Of a stretch of 64,000 bases of DNA, positions 25,496-37,900 are shown one piece after another. This DNA is from Primulina eburnea (taxonomy: Eukaryota > Streptophyta > Magnoliopsida > Lamiales > Gesneriaceae): positions 41,646,682 through 41,710,681 of the forward strand of contig NC_133104.1 of assembly GCF_022965805.1 (NCBI RefSeq), in the 5' to 3' direction. A program made the translations under genes and the position numbers. The first letter of the stretch is position 1. Each line of letters starts with the position of its first letter. The notes under the pieces are model-generated. The model was not told the DNA's origin and did not search any database. It worked only from the letters and a program-made list of their open reading frames with translations.

Positions 25496-26082
25496 TATCA
25501 ATTTATAAATACTTTTCCAAACGAAACTCATAATACATCTCAAATGGTATATACGTATTTTTTTTTATATCAAGATCTCGGAATGATTTGGTTTTAGCTA
25601 GCAATATCGGCATAAAAAGACTTCGATATTTAGCATAATTGAGGTGAATATTTTGACCTTTGCTACTAATAATGTTTTATTTAGTCATGAACAAAGAATC
25701 GTGGGCATATGTTCCTCTCTTTTCCAACTTTTTCGTGATTTTGGCAAAAGTTCCATTTTATTCTATTCGCACCGACCTTTTCTTTTATGGCAGAAAAGTA
25801 CCTTATCCTTTCTTTAAAAAAAAGAACCTTATCCTGTTAGCCTGTTTTCTTGTAGCTTCCATGTCAAGAGTGTCCCGTAAACGCCATGGACATTACGTCA
25901 TGAGTATTATTTCATACATGTTTTAAAATAAAATGATCAATTGATCGGTTTGAATTCAAAATAAAAATACGTGAAATCCAATATATACTCGATTATTTAT
26001 CTTGTATGTTAAAACATGTCGGAATAGCACTTCTGACTTAGTATAGCGTCTTCCCTTCGAAAGTCGAAAAATGATATTTAAT

Positions 26083-26190
26083 TGAGTTCTTGTGATACGC
26101 TCTCACGAATACTTATCTGAGAATGATTCAAATAAAAGATCTGTTTAACAAATTCGACCTGTGAGATCGTCTCACACAACTTTTTGTCAC
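26083..26190 (+). repeat. Palindrome-ended dispersed repeat, copy 6 (internally deleted)
   Basis: Both ends are present (CTTGTGATACGCTCTCACGA and CCTGTGAGATCGTCTCACAC) but the central AATAAAAAGTAATA block is missing. A further decayed fragment, CACGACCCGTGAAACGTT, follows at about 26211-26245. Confidence 0.7.
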
Positions 26191-26988
26191 TTAATTTACA
26201 TCTTTTCTACACGACCCGTGAAACGTTCTAACATAAGTCATTGTTTTTTTTAATTTACATCTCTTCTACACCATGTGGAGAAAAAATATATAAAAATAAC
26301 TATTGGTTTATAAGGATTCACCTGTTTCTGTGGTGTCAAAAAAATACTTTTTCCAAATCCAAAAATCTGTCACCGACTAAAAGATATAATATTAAAAATT
26401 CACGTGACATAAATAAAAACAAAGATTAATCGAAAAAGTAAAATCAAAATCATTCAAATAATAAGTCTAGAAATATTTATGATATAAAAAATTTATAAAT
26501 AAACGCAATATTTGTTTCTGACCTACTAGTGTGTGTCCTGGTAAGTTGGCCCAATATATTTTGGGCCTTAACATGAGATTAAAATCCAGACCCATTAACT
26601 TGTGATTTATACGTCCATCAACCAGCCCAAAAAGACAAATGTTTTCCAGTGTCTTTACTTACTTTACCCATGCCACAATTTTTATGCCTGTGCATTTATT
26701 TTATTTTATTTTATTTTGTAAAATAGTGTCTAAAATCACAATAATCCCAGCTAGCATGCTTGAATTATGTTGCAAAAAAAGTGTTAAAACTTTAATACAT
26801 GAATTTCAAAGTTACAATGAAACCAAGTGTCTTATTCAATGGAGTAGCAGTCTAATTATCCAGAGGACACAATACCAAGAAAATCAACATGAAATTGCCC
26901 TCAAATGTGTATAATATAATCAGGCTTCTTATTTATATTCTAAAAAAAGGGCAAGAAAACTTGTGGACTTTCAGTAGATTGAGTTATA

Positions 26989-27390
26989 TTAAATGGTAGA
27001 AGCATCAACGCAAAGCCATTGGCCAACAAAGAGTGCAGTGCAATTGAGGTTAGGGTTGACGGCACTGAAAGCCGATGATGTTAAGTGGTTGCTTTGTGCT
27101 ATTCCAAAGCATGTGTCTCCACTCTCCACTCCAACCACGGTCTCGCATGCAAGCTTTGAACTTGCCTTCATTTTATAAGCTGCAAATTTCAAGAAAATTA
27201 GTTTGCGAAAAACAAAGAGAAATATACGATTGAATCGCAGAAATTAATTTGAGCGAATGGTAAAAAAAGGTTTTATTAGAAGTTTTGAAAGCTGACCTCC
27301 AAATATGGTTCTGCTTTCGGCCGTAGTGATGATGAGAACAAGCGCCACGAGCAAAGCGAAATTGAAGAGAATGGGACTTTTCTTGGCCAT
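26989..27390 (-). CDS. Small secreted LysM-domain protein
   Basis: LysM domains bind N-acetylglucosamine-containing glycans such as chitin or peptidoglycan (known). Two exons, 27390-27297 and 27179-26989, join in phase and give 94 residues. The first exon is almost entirely a signal peptide (MAKKSPILF followed by a hydrophobic run and TTAESR). The second holds one LysM: CETVVGVESGDTCFGIAQ, then NPNLNCTALFVGQWLCV, with three cysteines of the C-x-C pattern typical of plant extracellular LysM proteins. There is no GPI signal or kinase domain, so it is probably apoplastic. The ligand cannot be told from sequence. Similar one-domain proteins of about 100 residues are common in eudicots. A TAATAAATAG box lies about 65 bases upstream of the ATG. 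Confidence 0.85.
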
Positions 27391-28108
27391 CCTTTTTATC
27401 TTCTTCCTATGACTACTCGAACTCGAATTCTAGATTCTAGATTGTACAGAGACTACTATTTATTACCAATCATGTGAGATTGATGCCAATTTATTATGTA
27501 TTGGTAACTCAGAATTCGACATGGCCGGCATGCAACAATGATGATTAGAGACGGTGAAATACACAAGAAAATTTAAAAATAATTAAATAACAATTTTTTT
27601 TTTGAGTTGATTTACTTTACACATGGATTTTTATAATCTTTAATTTTTTTATGATTTCCCAACATTTTCACAAGTACTCGGAACGCTTTTTCCTTGATAT
27701 ATATTTTCCAAAATTATGTGAGACAAACGGACTTGGTGCGATGATACAATATGTTCGATTTTATTTTTAAATTTATATATCATTAACTTCAAAAGTTATT
27801 TATAAAAAGTAAGTCTTACAAGATACGATCTGACATATCTTTGTTCGTGAAACGAGTCAACTACACTCATGTTTACAATAAAAAATAATATTTTTTATAG
27901 ACGACTCGAATAAAAGATTCGTCACACAAAATTGATTAAAATGACACGACAAGAGTTTTGTGAATTATGAATAGCATGACACTGTAGAATTAGGACCTTG
28001 ATTATATATATTGTAATAAAATTTTCTGATCAAACAATAACACGATTAAAGTTATTTTACATTGGATTATCAGAATAAAAAATAATAATTTTTAAAAATG
28101 ATTGCTTA
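27391..28108. other. Spacer with a decayed repeat copy
   Basis: Contains the LysM promoter on the left (minus strand) and a poor copy of the palindrome-ended repeat at 27806-27958. No coding sequence is recognised. Confidence 0.5.
27806..27958 (+). repeat. Palindrome-ended dispersed repeat, copy 7 (decayed)
   Basis: Recognisable blocks in order: GTCTTACAAGATACGATCTG, GTGAAACGAGTCAACTACAC, GTTTACAATAAAAAATAATA, GACGACTCGAATAAAAGAT and GTCACACAAA. Many substitutions; the final palindrome is mostly lost. Confidence 0.65.
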
Positions 28109-28654
28109 TTAAAACTGAAATTGCGAATCATCCCATTGTAGAACAGCAGAGCCCAGATTTTGCTCTCTTTTGAGCTTATCTTTGAGGAACCAATCGCATA
28201 CCCTCCCCGCATTCAGATCCTCAATCGGACATCCCTCTTGCTCTGATATCACTCTCAAAAGATTCAAAGATGATATCTGTATATATGCAAACACCCAATC
28301 CAAATTTTATGTATAACCATAGAAGAATTCATCATACAGATATATGATTTAGTTTTATAATCAATAATGTACCGTTAATCTGCACAGAAATCGCTCGTGA
28401 GTGCTGAGACCGGACATTTCGACCAAACCTGCCTCCTCCATCGTCAGGAAACTTCTCTGTTCCGTTTTCTTCTCTCCACCATCGCTACATGCCTTTAGCA
28501 CGAGCCTTCTTCCTCGGCTGGAGGCGGTAGCATCGAACGGTGAAGAAATCTTAGTTCCAGCTTTATTTTTACGATCATGGTTCGGGAAATTACATGATTT
28601 GAAGACGAATGGCGACAGTTGACAATTACCCGTGTGAAGTTTGAGTGAATTCAT
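28109..28654 (-). CDS. Small plastid-type protein of unknown function
   Basis: I do not know a function. Two exons, 28654-28373 and 28276-28109, join in phase and give 149 residues. The first 55 residues are rich in Ser, Lys and Arg and low in acidic residues (MNSLKLHTGNCQLSPF, then SSPFDATASSRGRRLVLKA), as expected for a chloroplast transit peptide (inference). The mature part has an acidic helix-prone block, TMEEAGLVEMSGLSTHERFL, and EQEGCPIEDLNAGRVCDWF, FLKDKLKREQN and a C-terminal AVLQWDDSQFQF. No membrane segment is seen. The mature block looks like a conserved single-copy plant protein. From memory it resembles Arabidopsis At4g21445, which would fit the local gene order, but I am not certain of that identification. 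Confidence 0.75.
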
Positions 28655-29359
28655 CGCCTGTTATCTGTATTGTAGCTAGGGAGGGTTTATCTCTATCGGC
28701 AAGATTTCTTTTCTGTGTGTGGCTCAAAAAGAAAACGATATCCATGCAAAAATTGTGGGTCTGTATTATTTTATGTTTTTAGTTGGTGTCATAGGATTGT
28801 GGTAATAGATAGTATTTAAACAAGATGTAAAATAATATTTAATATATAATAATTTGTTTATTTTTAATGATTGGTTAACTTAGAGATAAGATTATAATTT
28901 TATCATTTTCAATCATTAATAACTATAAATAAAATTAAGATAAGAAGGATAAAGATAAAGAAGGATAGTATTAAAAATTTCAATATCAATTATTTGATCA
29001 ATAAGAAAAATAATTAATTATTTGATTAACATATGATATAAAATTATGATCATGATTGACCAAACGCATCCATCTAAACATGATATATCCAATCTTATCA
29101 ATTTTTGTGTCCATCAATGACGTGAAATTCATTTTTAATATGTTTCGTCATATTCAACAGATGAGTATTACGTCTTACATAGACACAATGGTGAACATTG
29201 TTAATGGGACTGCATATCAAAACTATAAATATATATACACGCACACATATATATATTTTTATATAGTGTTTCATGCTAATTAAGATGAAGTTCAAATTCG
29301 TTCAATAATGTTTCATTTCGATTTATATAACTAATGTGTGAAAAAACAAGACTTGGATG

Positions 29360-29457
29360 TAACATATGATATATTATTTCATTACTTACAATAAAACTAT
29401 AATCGAATTTAATATATGATATATTATCTCATTACTTACAATAAAATTATAATCGAA
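29360..29457. repeat. Short tandem duplication (unit about 49 bases)
   Basis: The segment ATATGATATATTATTTCATT followed by ACTTACAATAAAACTATAAT and CGAATTT is repeated at once with three or four changes. Confidence 0.8.
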
Positions 29458-30192
29458 ATCTTGCTCGGTTTTTAAAGTTTCGGTCACAAAACTTTCACAA
29501 TCTTAGAAACTTCATAGTTTTGAATACATATTCGGACAATGGCACTTGAAAAAATGTGGAGCTAGAAAAAAAAGTGGCTGATATATTGAAAAGGAAACCT
29601 TAATTAACAGTTGGACAGGGGAATAACTTGGTTTGATTTTAAATGGAAAGAAATTGGTAATTGGATAGAAACGAAGTGAAAAGTTGAGTAGGACAAATTG
29701 TATGTACTTAATTAACATCACTAGGGCCTATCGCTAACATCTAGGAATCTACAATCCACGTTATTAATCTATTCTTTATTGCCTTTTTCTACATACATAA
29801 GATAACCAAGTTGAAACAATTTCTAAAATATGTTCGAATAAATTATTTTTTATGTTCTATAAATATTTCGATAACTCATAACTTTTAAATAAAGATTAAA
29901 CCTGTGATTGGTGTCATTTATTAGTAAACTCGTGTGAAACGGATGATATTTTTTCCCAAAATTAATAATCAAATTAAATATGGAACAAATGTTAGAATAA
30001 CGATATTGAAATAAATGAATTGGATTGAGTACTTTTCAGCTGTACGCTTATTTGGAGAGTCGAGAAATTGTACAAGTAGAGGGGACACGTCGCCTACGGT
30101 AGTATCAGGGACGGCACCGAATCCTTTTGACTTCCTTTCATTTCTTCCGCATTGAATTGTCTGCCCTTTTATTTGCTCCATTTTTTTCTACA

Positions 30193-30199
30193 TATAAAA
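30193..30199 (+). promoter_or_regulatory. TATA box of the MYB gene
   Basis: TATAAAA lies 61 bases before the ATG at 30260, leaving a short leader. A good core-promoter match in position and sequence. Confidence 0.65.
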
Positions 30200-30259
30200 C
30201 CCAGTTCCCACTTTCGTATCTTTCAAACTAGATCGTATTTCCAGGTTTAACTTTCTGAC

Positions 30260-31504
30260 ATGGGAAGAGCTCCGTGCTGTGACAAGACTGGGCTGCTCGT
30301 GAAAAAGGGACCGTGGTCGCAAGAAGAAGATCAGAAACTCCTTGATTATATTCAGAAATATGGCTATGGAAACTGGAGAACTCTTCCAATTAATGCTGGT
30401 TAGCTTCTCTCTATACACTCTGTGGAACATTTTTCAAGATTGGAGTAGTGGAAGAGGCAGAGTCTTGAACTAGCTAGTGTTCTGTTGTATTTTTGTTGCA
30501 GGGCTGCAACGATGTGGAAAGAGCTGCCGGTTGCGGTGGACTAATTATCTCCGGCCAGATATTAAAAGAGGGAGGTTTTCATTTGAAGAAGAAGAGACCA
30601 TTATTCGTCTGCACAGCATACTTGGCAACAAGTACGTATGTAGCCACGTATATAATTTCGTGAACTAGTTATATATACTAAGTCGCGTAAATTGCACGAG
30701 TCCTGATATTTTCTTTATGCGGGATTCGTATATGTTTGTCGCTAAAACAGATGGTCTTTGATTGCTGCTCGACTTCCTGGGAGAACCGACAATGAAATCA
30801 AGAACTACTGGAATACGAACATAAGAAAAAGGCTGCTACGGATGGGAATCGACCCCGTCACCCACAGCCCACGCCTTCAACTTCTTGATCTCTCAACTAT
30901 CCTAAACTCATCTCTGTGCAACAATTCACCAACCCAGATGAATTTTTCCAGGTTGCAACCTCGTTTTAACCCCGAGTTGCTAAGATTCGCCGCATCCCTT
31001 TTTTCTTCCAACTGCCAATCCCAAGATTTTCCGATGCAAAACCAGATAACCAGCAATAATCAAATCCCACCACCCTTGATGCAAACTTCAGTTCAAGATG
31101 TTGCAGTGTTGCCCGATTTATGTGCCGATACTGACCTCGGTACCTCATTCTCCGTTCATGATGAGGTTCAAGAACTTCAACAAAACCCAGCTGGATATGG
31201 AATGCCTTCTGCTTTAACAGGAGAGTATGTGCCAGTGCTCAACGACGGGTATTACGGGTCGGGTGACCAACCATTTGTAGACCCGACTCAATCGTCCGTG
31301 ACTTCAAATTTTCAATCTTTTTACAATAACAGTCTCGGGTTCCAGTCCATTTTTTCAACTCCTCCGTCAAGCCCGACTCCATTGAATTCGAATTCCACAT
31401 ATGTTAACAGTTGTAGCAGCACTGAAGATGAAACGGAGAGTTATTACAACAGCATGTGGAAGTTCGAAATTCCAGATAATTTGTGTATTAATGATTTTAT
31501 GTAA
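30260..31504 (+). CDS. R2R3-MYB transcription factor, subgroup 11 type (MYB41/74/102-like)
   Basis: Nuclear DNA-binding regulator; subgroup 11 members act in ABA, osmotic and wounding responses and in suberin or cuticle formation (known for the group). Three exons join in phase, 30260-30398, 30502-30631 and 30751-31504, giving 340 residues. Residues 1-115 form the two MYB repeats: [19 protein letters not shown], the R2 tryptophans ([29 protein letters not shown]) and R3 ([33 protein letters not shown]). Both introns are at positions conserved for R2R3-MYBs. Just after R3 the block [15 protein letters not shown] followed by LLDLS marks the MYB41/49/74/102 group. The C-terminal half is rich in Ser, Asn, Gln and Pro and ends in an acidic [15 protein letters not shown] tail, probably an activation region. 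The exact orthologue cannot be fixed from sequence alone. Confidence 0.94.
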
Positions 31505-32236
31505 TTTCGTGATCATGAATAACTTAAATAACCGATTATATATAGAATATTTTTTTTTGTATGAAGAGTTTTGTTTCATGACAAATGATTAATCCAGCCT
31601 TTACTATTTCCCTACTCATGTTTCATATATTACCAGTAATGGTCCCTGTCGGGAAACCACCGTCCGTTTTTAGTTTTTTTTTTTTGCTTCACTATACAAA
31701 ATATCAATTTACATGTTAAATTTATGATGCAGTCTTATTTCTGCGGATTCGGGGACATCATCAAATGCTTAATATATGACATATATATACATAAAAAGGA
31801 ATATTAAATATAAATTTGGTTCGTAGCAGCAGATTTTAATATTACAAGATCCATTAATGTGAAACGTATGACAAAGGTAAAGGTTTCATTGATCTCCGAA
31901 AATGAAACCGGTGGCAACGCGCCGCCGTGAGTTTGCGGGGTTTGAAAATGTGACATCATGTGTATACGCTACCTGTAACCTAACTATCAATACACGGACT
32001 AACATGAAAAGTATTTTGCTTTACAATTTGCATGGTGGTAGAAGGGCCTGGGGTTTTGACAAAAAGAAGAAGCACGTGTGGCAATCTGTAGAATGTAGAT
32101 AAGATGCTACAGTGGAGGTATTACCGCCGTCGTAGATTTAATATCACTCATCAAAATATGTGGGTGTCATTCTTCATTTTACATGGTTTTTTTAGTACAA
32201 TGATGACTATTTGATTCATCATGAAAGTAAGACTCT

Positions 32237-32690
32237 CGGTGTTGCAAACGAATCGAATCGAACTGAATATGACGAAAATTCGAATGTTCGAATTAGTTCT
32301 ATTTGAATTCAAACTCGATTAGAAGTTCGAAAATTTTAAAACGTTTCTCAGATTAAAGCTTGGTCCAAATTCAGCTCGAAAAATTGAACATATTTGTGAA
32401 CTATTTGAATTATTGTTCGCGAACTATTTGAATTCGAGCTCGAAAAAATATTCGAAATACTCGAAATTTATTTATTTAATATATATATACATTATATTAA
32501 TAAAATATTAGATCTCGAGCAACTCGCGAACTATCAAACAAAATAATTTAAGCTCGAATTCAACTCGGAAAAAGTTCAAACATGTTTCAGTTCGACTCGG
32601 ATTCGATAAGCTCGAATATGAATTAAATATTTTTCGATTTGGCTCGAAAAAGTATGCGAACCTACTCGATTCGTTTACTCTCATACTCTT
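32237..32690. repeat. TCGAA-word-rich repeat
   Basis: Words TTCGAA, CTCGAA, GAACTATTTGAATT and TCGCGAACTA recur more than a dozen times on both strands. Such subterminal word clusters are usual in non-autonomous plant DNA transposons (inference). Ends are not recognised. Confidence 0.5.
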
Positions 32691-32724
32691 AAGTTAGATT
32701 AAAGTGAACCAATCTAAAATGAGT

Positions 32725-32900
32725 AGATCTCATGTGAGACCGTCTCACGGATCTTAATCCGTGAGACGGGTCAACTCCACCCATATTCACAATAAAAAGT
32801 AATACTTTTAGCATAAAAAGTAATACTTTTTAATGGATGACCCAAATAAGAGATCCGTCTCACAAATATAACCCGTGAGACCGTCTCACACAAGTTTTTG
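32725..32900 (+). repeat. Palindrome-ended dispersed repeat, copy 8 (near-consensus)
   Basis: Almost identical to the copy at 21366: CATGTGAGACCGTCTCACGG, ATCCGTGAGACGGGTCAACT, ATTCACAATAAAAAGTAATA, TGACCCAAATAAGAGATCCG and GTGAGACCGTCTCACACAAG. High identity suggests recent spread. Confidence 0.9.
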
Positions 32901-33313
32901 TCATCTAAAATATAGTCCAATCCGTTGAAGACTATACAAATATGATGCATCTATCACAAGTCGCGAGTGTGCAATTATTTTGTGATTCCGAGCAATTAAT
33001 GAGGCTAGGGTCAAACTTTGTAAATGCCCGAAATTTGGGCACGTAGTTCAAAAATTGCTACTAAAGTCTAAACCGGCCCCAATTTCGTATAGACATGGTA
33101 ACATCAATATCGTAGGCATGACTAGGTAGGAACTAATACTACACTTAAACACTCGTAAAGATAAGATATTTTTTTTTGTTGTTGTTTATATTGGTTCCTA
33201 AATGATATATCGAACATAAAACCTAATATAGTTATGAATTAATTACTAATATAGTACTAATTTTGATTTAATTAAAACAATTATAATACTAACAACACAA
33301 CGGTTCTTAAACT

Positions 33314-33495
33314 AAAACTTTTGTGAGACGATCTCACGAGTCAATTTTGTGAAACATATATCTTGTTTGGATTACACATGAAAATGTATTACTTGTTGTG
33401 TCAAAAGTATTATTTATTATTGTAAATATGAATATGATTGATTTGTTTCACGTATAAAATTCAGTGAGACCATCCGACAAAATATTTATATAGTT
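33314..33495 (-). repeat. Palindrome-ended dispersed repeat, copy 9 (inverted, decayed)
   Basis: Reads AAAACTTTTGTGAGACGATC, TCACGAGTC, TTGGATTACACATGAAAAT, TATTATTGTAAATATGAATA and a degenerate right end. Reverse orientation relative to copy 8, 413 bases away. Confidence 0.75.
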
Positions 33496-34980
33496 TCTTA
33501 AACTGTGTGCGCAGTATGGTATGATAACTTAATTTTATAATTGCTTTTGGAAACTATATATGGTAATAAAATTCAAGCGTGCACGTTTATACTCGCTCGA
33601 TCATTCTCGGCTTAGCGGAAGTCAAATGTTTAAACTGCCATACAAATCAAAAGGCAACGTGCCATTGATGTCAGCGGCACGTCACAAATGCGTAATCATA
33701 CAATAAGAACGTCGGACTTTTAAATCTCTCGAAAATAAAAGGAAAGAAAATTCAGAAGACATCTTTTTCTGGGGTCGACCGACCAGAGAAAACCATGTAG
33801 TCGAGAGTTTTGATTGGCTGATTGCATCCAAAAGTATGTTCATGTCTCTTACAACCTTTGTCTTTCCCCATTTTGTCAACTTTCTCTGTTGATTTTTCGA
33901 TCGGGTGTTTCTTTATTGTTCGAACTTTCTTTTCTCTTACTAATTAACGAGGATGATGCCATGAATCTAGAAGAAATTACGTGATAATTTTCTCGCGTTT
34001 GATTAAAAAAGATTTAAATTTGAGTAAATATTATTTGAAAAATTGTGACTTAACTTGAATTTGAAATCTATCATAATAAATCAAAAAATAATTATTTGGA
34101 ATTTGAAATCCATCATCAAGTAGATTTGTTCAAACAAATTAATGAATTTGTTATAATTGTTTTAAAATCACTAGATTCAAATTCATCAATACAAATACAA
34201 CTTACATTTACGTTTTAACTGAAAGATTTGGATTTGAGGAGAGAATTTGAAACGATTTTGTGTTGGGATGATTTTAAAATCTACTACGATGACTTAATAG
34301 TAATTTAATTATTTGAGATTTAAAATTCATTTTCAAGTAAAATTGTCCAAAGAAAACATCCTGTTTGTTTTTATAGATTTGAAATCCTAATTTCATATCA
34401 GCAAAATAAGAAAAGTAATTAACTTTTTCAAATGATTTAATCATGAGATTATGTTTACTAGGAGTTTATCAAAATTTATAGTTCAACACAAATATCAATG
34501 TGATCACTTTTTGTTCTCTTTTTGTTTATGTGCTCAAAGAACAACCATACGTAGTAATTATTTATTTTAAAAAAATTACTACTAGTAATTGCAAGATTGA
34601 AGCCAAATTACCGACCCGTGGATCTCAGGGATCCGAACCGCTGTGGACTCACCACATTCCTCTTCCTCCTTTCCTTACATTGTCTCATTCATCGCCGCCC
34701 ACGCTTAGGTTTTACGAAAGGGGAAATTTTATTTTGGTCCCAAAAAAATATCGACTTTACCAATTACTTATTCGTTTTCGCTTATCATAAATCACGATTG
34801 TGAATTTAATTGTATGGCGTGTTGTTATTGATGGTGGCAAAATTGAATTTGAATGGGGTTTGATCCGTATGGTTGAATCTGCCGAGCTTCCATTTGTTTT
34901 TAGAAAATGCTCGTCGGTGATACATCACGCCTCCTGCGCAAGTTAGCCTCGACCCTTTTCTGTCAAGTCCAGCGTTCGCC

Positions 34981-37900
34981 ATGTCAAGGTCCCTGAAAGT
35001 CCTTTCTTTCTCACTGTGTATGTTTATATGCGTCAGAATGAATTCTTTGATGATTTCGTTATTTTTCCGTTTGCTTGTTGATTTAGAGCAGTTTTAATTA
35101 TTCCTTCTTCCGCAAGCATGTGCTTCTGGCATCTCTTGGGCTTGTGTATTCCATACAATCGTTAATAAAATCATGCGGTTCCCATGCTATTTCTTGGCAA
35201 AATACTTGTAGTTGTAGATAATAAGCTCACGATTTTCTGCAAAGAGTTGCTTGGATGGGGCTTTTTTTATGGTCACATGAGCTTGATTTTATTGAATCAT
35301 GAATACGAAGTCGGAACTTGGCCCAGCAATAAAAAATTTCCTATGAATTGTGAAATAAATAAGTTCAAGTGTGTGTGTGCAATTATGGATTTATTGAAGT
35401 GATGAATGGACAATTTTATGTTACTTCGTCTTTATGGCATTAAATCACCATCAAAACTCATTTAAGTACACTGAGCTGTGTTTAGTCATCGTTATGTGTG
35501 CAAGTGCTAGAAATTGTGTAATAATGGGGGACCTTGAGTGCTAATCAAGGAAAGTCTAGTTATGATTTTAAAACAAAAAAAATATTGATTTCTCTCCCAC
35601 TTGGACTGACGATTCTTATTGATAGTTAATTTTCCCTACTTGAGGTGCTGCAGATCATTGACAGTTATCAGGAGAGTTTCACAAGCGTTACGCAGAAATG
35701 AGACTAGTATTTCTTCAGAGGAGTCCAAATATGGAACCATTCTCAGAGCTGGGCAATGTTTTACTCAGTACAGATTCTACTCTCTGTATTTGTTCCCTAG
35801 CAGAAGACATTATTGGAATGCAGCACGCGAGTTCGAAAATAGTTCCTATAACAGATTCATCAAGAACTATTCAGCGATTCCAAAGAGCAATACTATAGCC
35901 CAGCACGTCCAAGCTTCTTGGAAGAGGTTGGCCCGTAGGTCCGTACAGGTTGGCCAAAGTTGTCTGACCATAAACCTGGTTGCTCAGGCTTTCAGTTTGG
36001 CTTTGAGTCGTTCGCATTTGATTGTTCCCGGTACTTTTGCTCTGATGTTTGGAACTCAGTTAGCATGGGCACAATCGGTGCCAGACACAGATATCTTTCA
36101 GCCAAGGAATACATTGTATTCACGCGCAGAAAACAGCCATATCTTCTTGACCAGGCTGATCCTTTCTGTATTTGAAAGCATTTTCTTGTTGTTGAGAGCT
36201 TTATATTTGGCTGTACTGTTCTCACCAAGCATTGCCATGGCTCCTTTTGCCGATAGTTTCGGACCTCAGTATAGGAAATTGTGGCTGCAGGTAGTTCATC
36301 AAACTCTAGAAAGAGCAGGTCCGGCCTTTATAAAATGGGGCCAGTGGGCAGCCACTCGGCCTGATCTATTTCCTAGAGACTTGTGCATGGAATTGTCAAA
36401 ACTTCACACAAAAGCGCCCGAACATAGCTTTGCATACACGAAAAAGACTATTGAGAAGGCTTTTGGCCGTGAAATTTCTGAAATTTTTGATGACTTTGAG
36501 GAGGAACCTGTGGCATCTGGGAGCATTGCTCAGGTGCATCGAGCCTCATTGCGGTCTCGATATCGCGGTCGTGAGATTAAACCTTTGCTAGTTGCGGTTA
36601 AGGTGAGGCATCCAGGGGTTGGGGAGTCCATTAGAAGGGACTTTGAGATTATAAATATCGTGGCTAAGATTTCAAACTTTATTCCTACTCTTAATTGGTT
36701 GCGATTGGATGAAAGTGTACAACAATTTGCAGTTTTCATGATGTCTCAAGTTGATCTTGCACGTGAAGCAGCTCATTTGAACCGTTTCATATACAATTTT
36801 CGCAGATGGAAGGATGTTTCTTTCCCAAAGCCTGTATATCCTCTTGTACATCCAGCTGTCTTGGTGGAAACTTTTGAGCATGGAGAATGTGTTTCCCGTT
36901 ATGTCGATGAGCTCGAGGGTAATGAACGGACTAAGAGTGCTCTTGCCCATATTGGAACCCATGCACTGTTGAAGATGCTTCTGGTAACATAATGATTCTG
37001 TTTGCTTTATCCTGTTATCAATCTTATGCGTTATAAATTCATGTGTCATAACAAGTCTCAACTTCTCGTTATTGTGATTAAGCCAATGCAGAAGCACCCA
37101 TCGATGAAAGCCGTTTGTCTAGACTGATTATTTTCTGTAGAAATAGCTTAGTTTTGGACTCCTGCGTATAAAATGTTGTTCATGAGTTATGGATTTAGTG
37201 AAAAAAACAGTGACAACACTAACTTATTTCTTTAACTGCCAAAAATGTGGTAGCAGTTTGTTTTTTTGTTGATTTTTCAAATTACTGTGCTTATGAGTTG
37301 GTGACATGCTGCATTAGATGTTGCTTGGGTGCCTGCTTGATACTTTACAACATTATGATTTGGGAACTAAGTTAGAGTATCACAAAGATGTGGCTTCCAT
37401 AGCGTTTATTGGAATACATGATCAATTTAACATGTTAGGTTATGTTTATCTTTAATGGGAGAGTACCAGTGTACCAACAACCCTCTATGTGGGGGTAAAA
37501 AAGAGTCGTATGCCAACTGTTATTGTGTATGGTTGACTAGGGATGTCTATTCTGAGATATATCGTTAACCTTATCAGGTCGACAACTTTGTTCATGCTGA
37601 TATGCATCCTGGAAACATCCTTGTCCGAGCAGCACGGAACAAGCCTTCCCGTAAAAAGCTCTTCAAAACCAAGCCTCATGTAATATTCCTTGATGTCGGC
37701 ATGACTGCTGAGCTCTCCAATAATGATCGTGTAAATTTATTAGAATTCTTTAAAGCTGTTGCTCGGAGAGATGGCCGAACTGCAGCAGAGTGCACACTTC
37801 GATTATCAAAGAAACAAAACTGCCCGAAGCCAGAGGCCTTTATTCAGGTGAATCAAGAACTTGTTGATGTTTTCATTCGTTAAGATGAATTTCACTCAAT

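Larger units (their letters stand above)
24687..26988. other. Spacer between the STP and LysM genes
   Basis: The first 150 bases are likely STP 3' UTR. Two damaged copies of the palindrome-ended repeat occur here (25391-25495 inverted, and 26083-26190). The rest is AT-rich without a recognisable gene. Confidence 0.5.
28655..30259. other. AT-rich spacer before the MYB gene
   Basis: Mostly AT-rich. A short tandem duplication lies at 29360-29457. The last 80 bases hold the MYB TATA box and leader. No coding region is supported. Confidence 0.5.
31505..34980. other. Large spacer between the MYB and ABC1 kinase genes
   Basis: Holds a TTCGAA/CTCGAA-rich repeat (32237-32690) and two palindrome-ended repeat copies (32725-32900 and 33314-33495, in opposite orientation). 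Bases 34010-34420 are rich in GAAATCCATCAT-type words also seen near 57880-58050. Bases 34590-34980 are probably the 5' leader of the ABC1 kinase gene. No other gene is supported. Confidence 0.5.

Noticed and set aside
35992..37097. Minus-strand open frames across the ABC1 kinase exons
   Set aside because: They are antisense to a well-supported coding exon and have no motif of their own.
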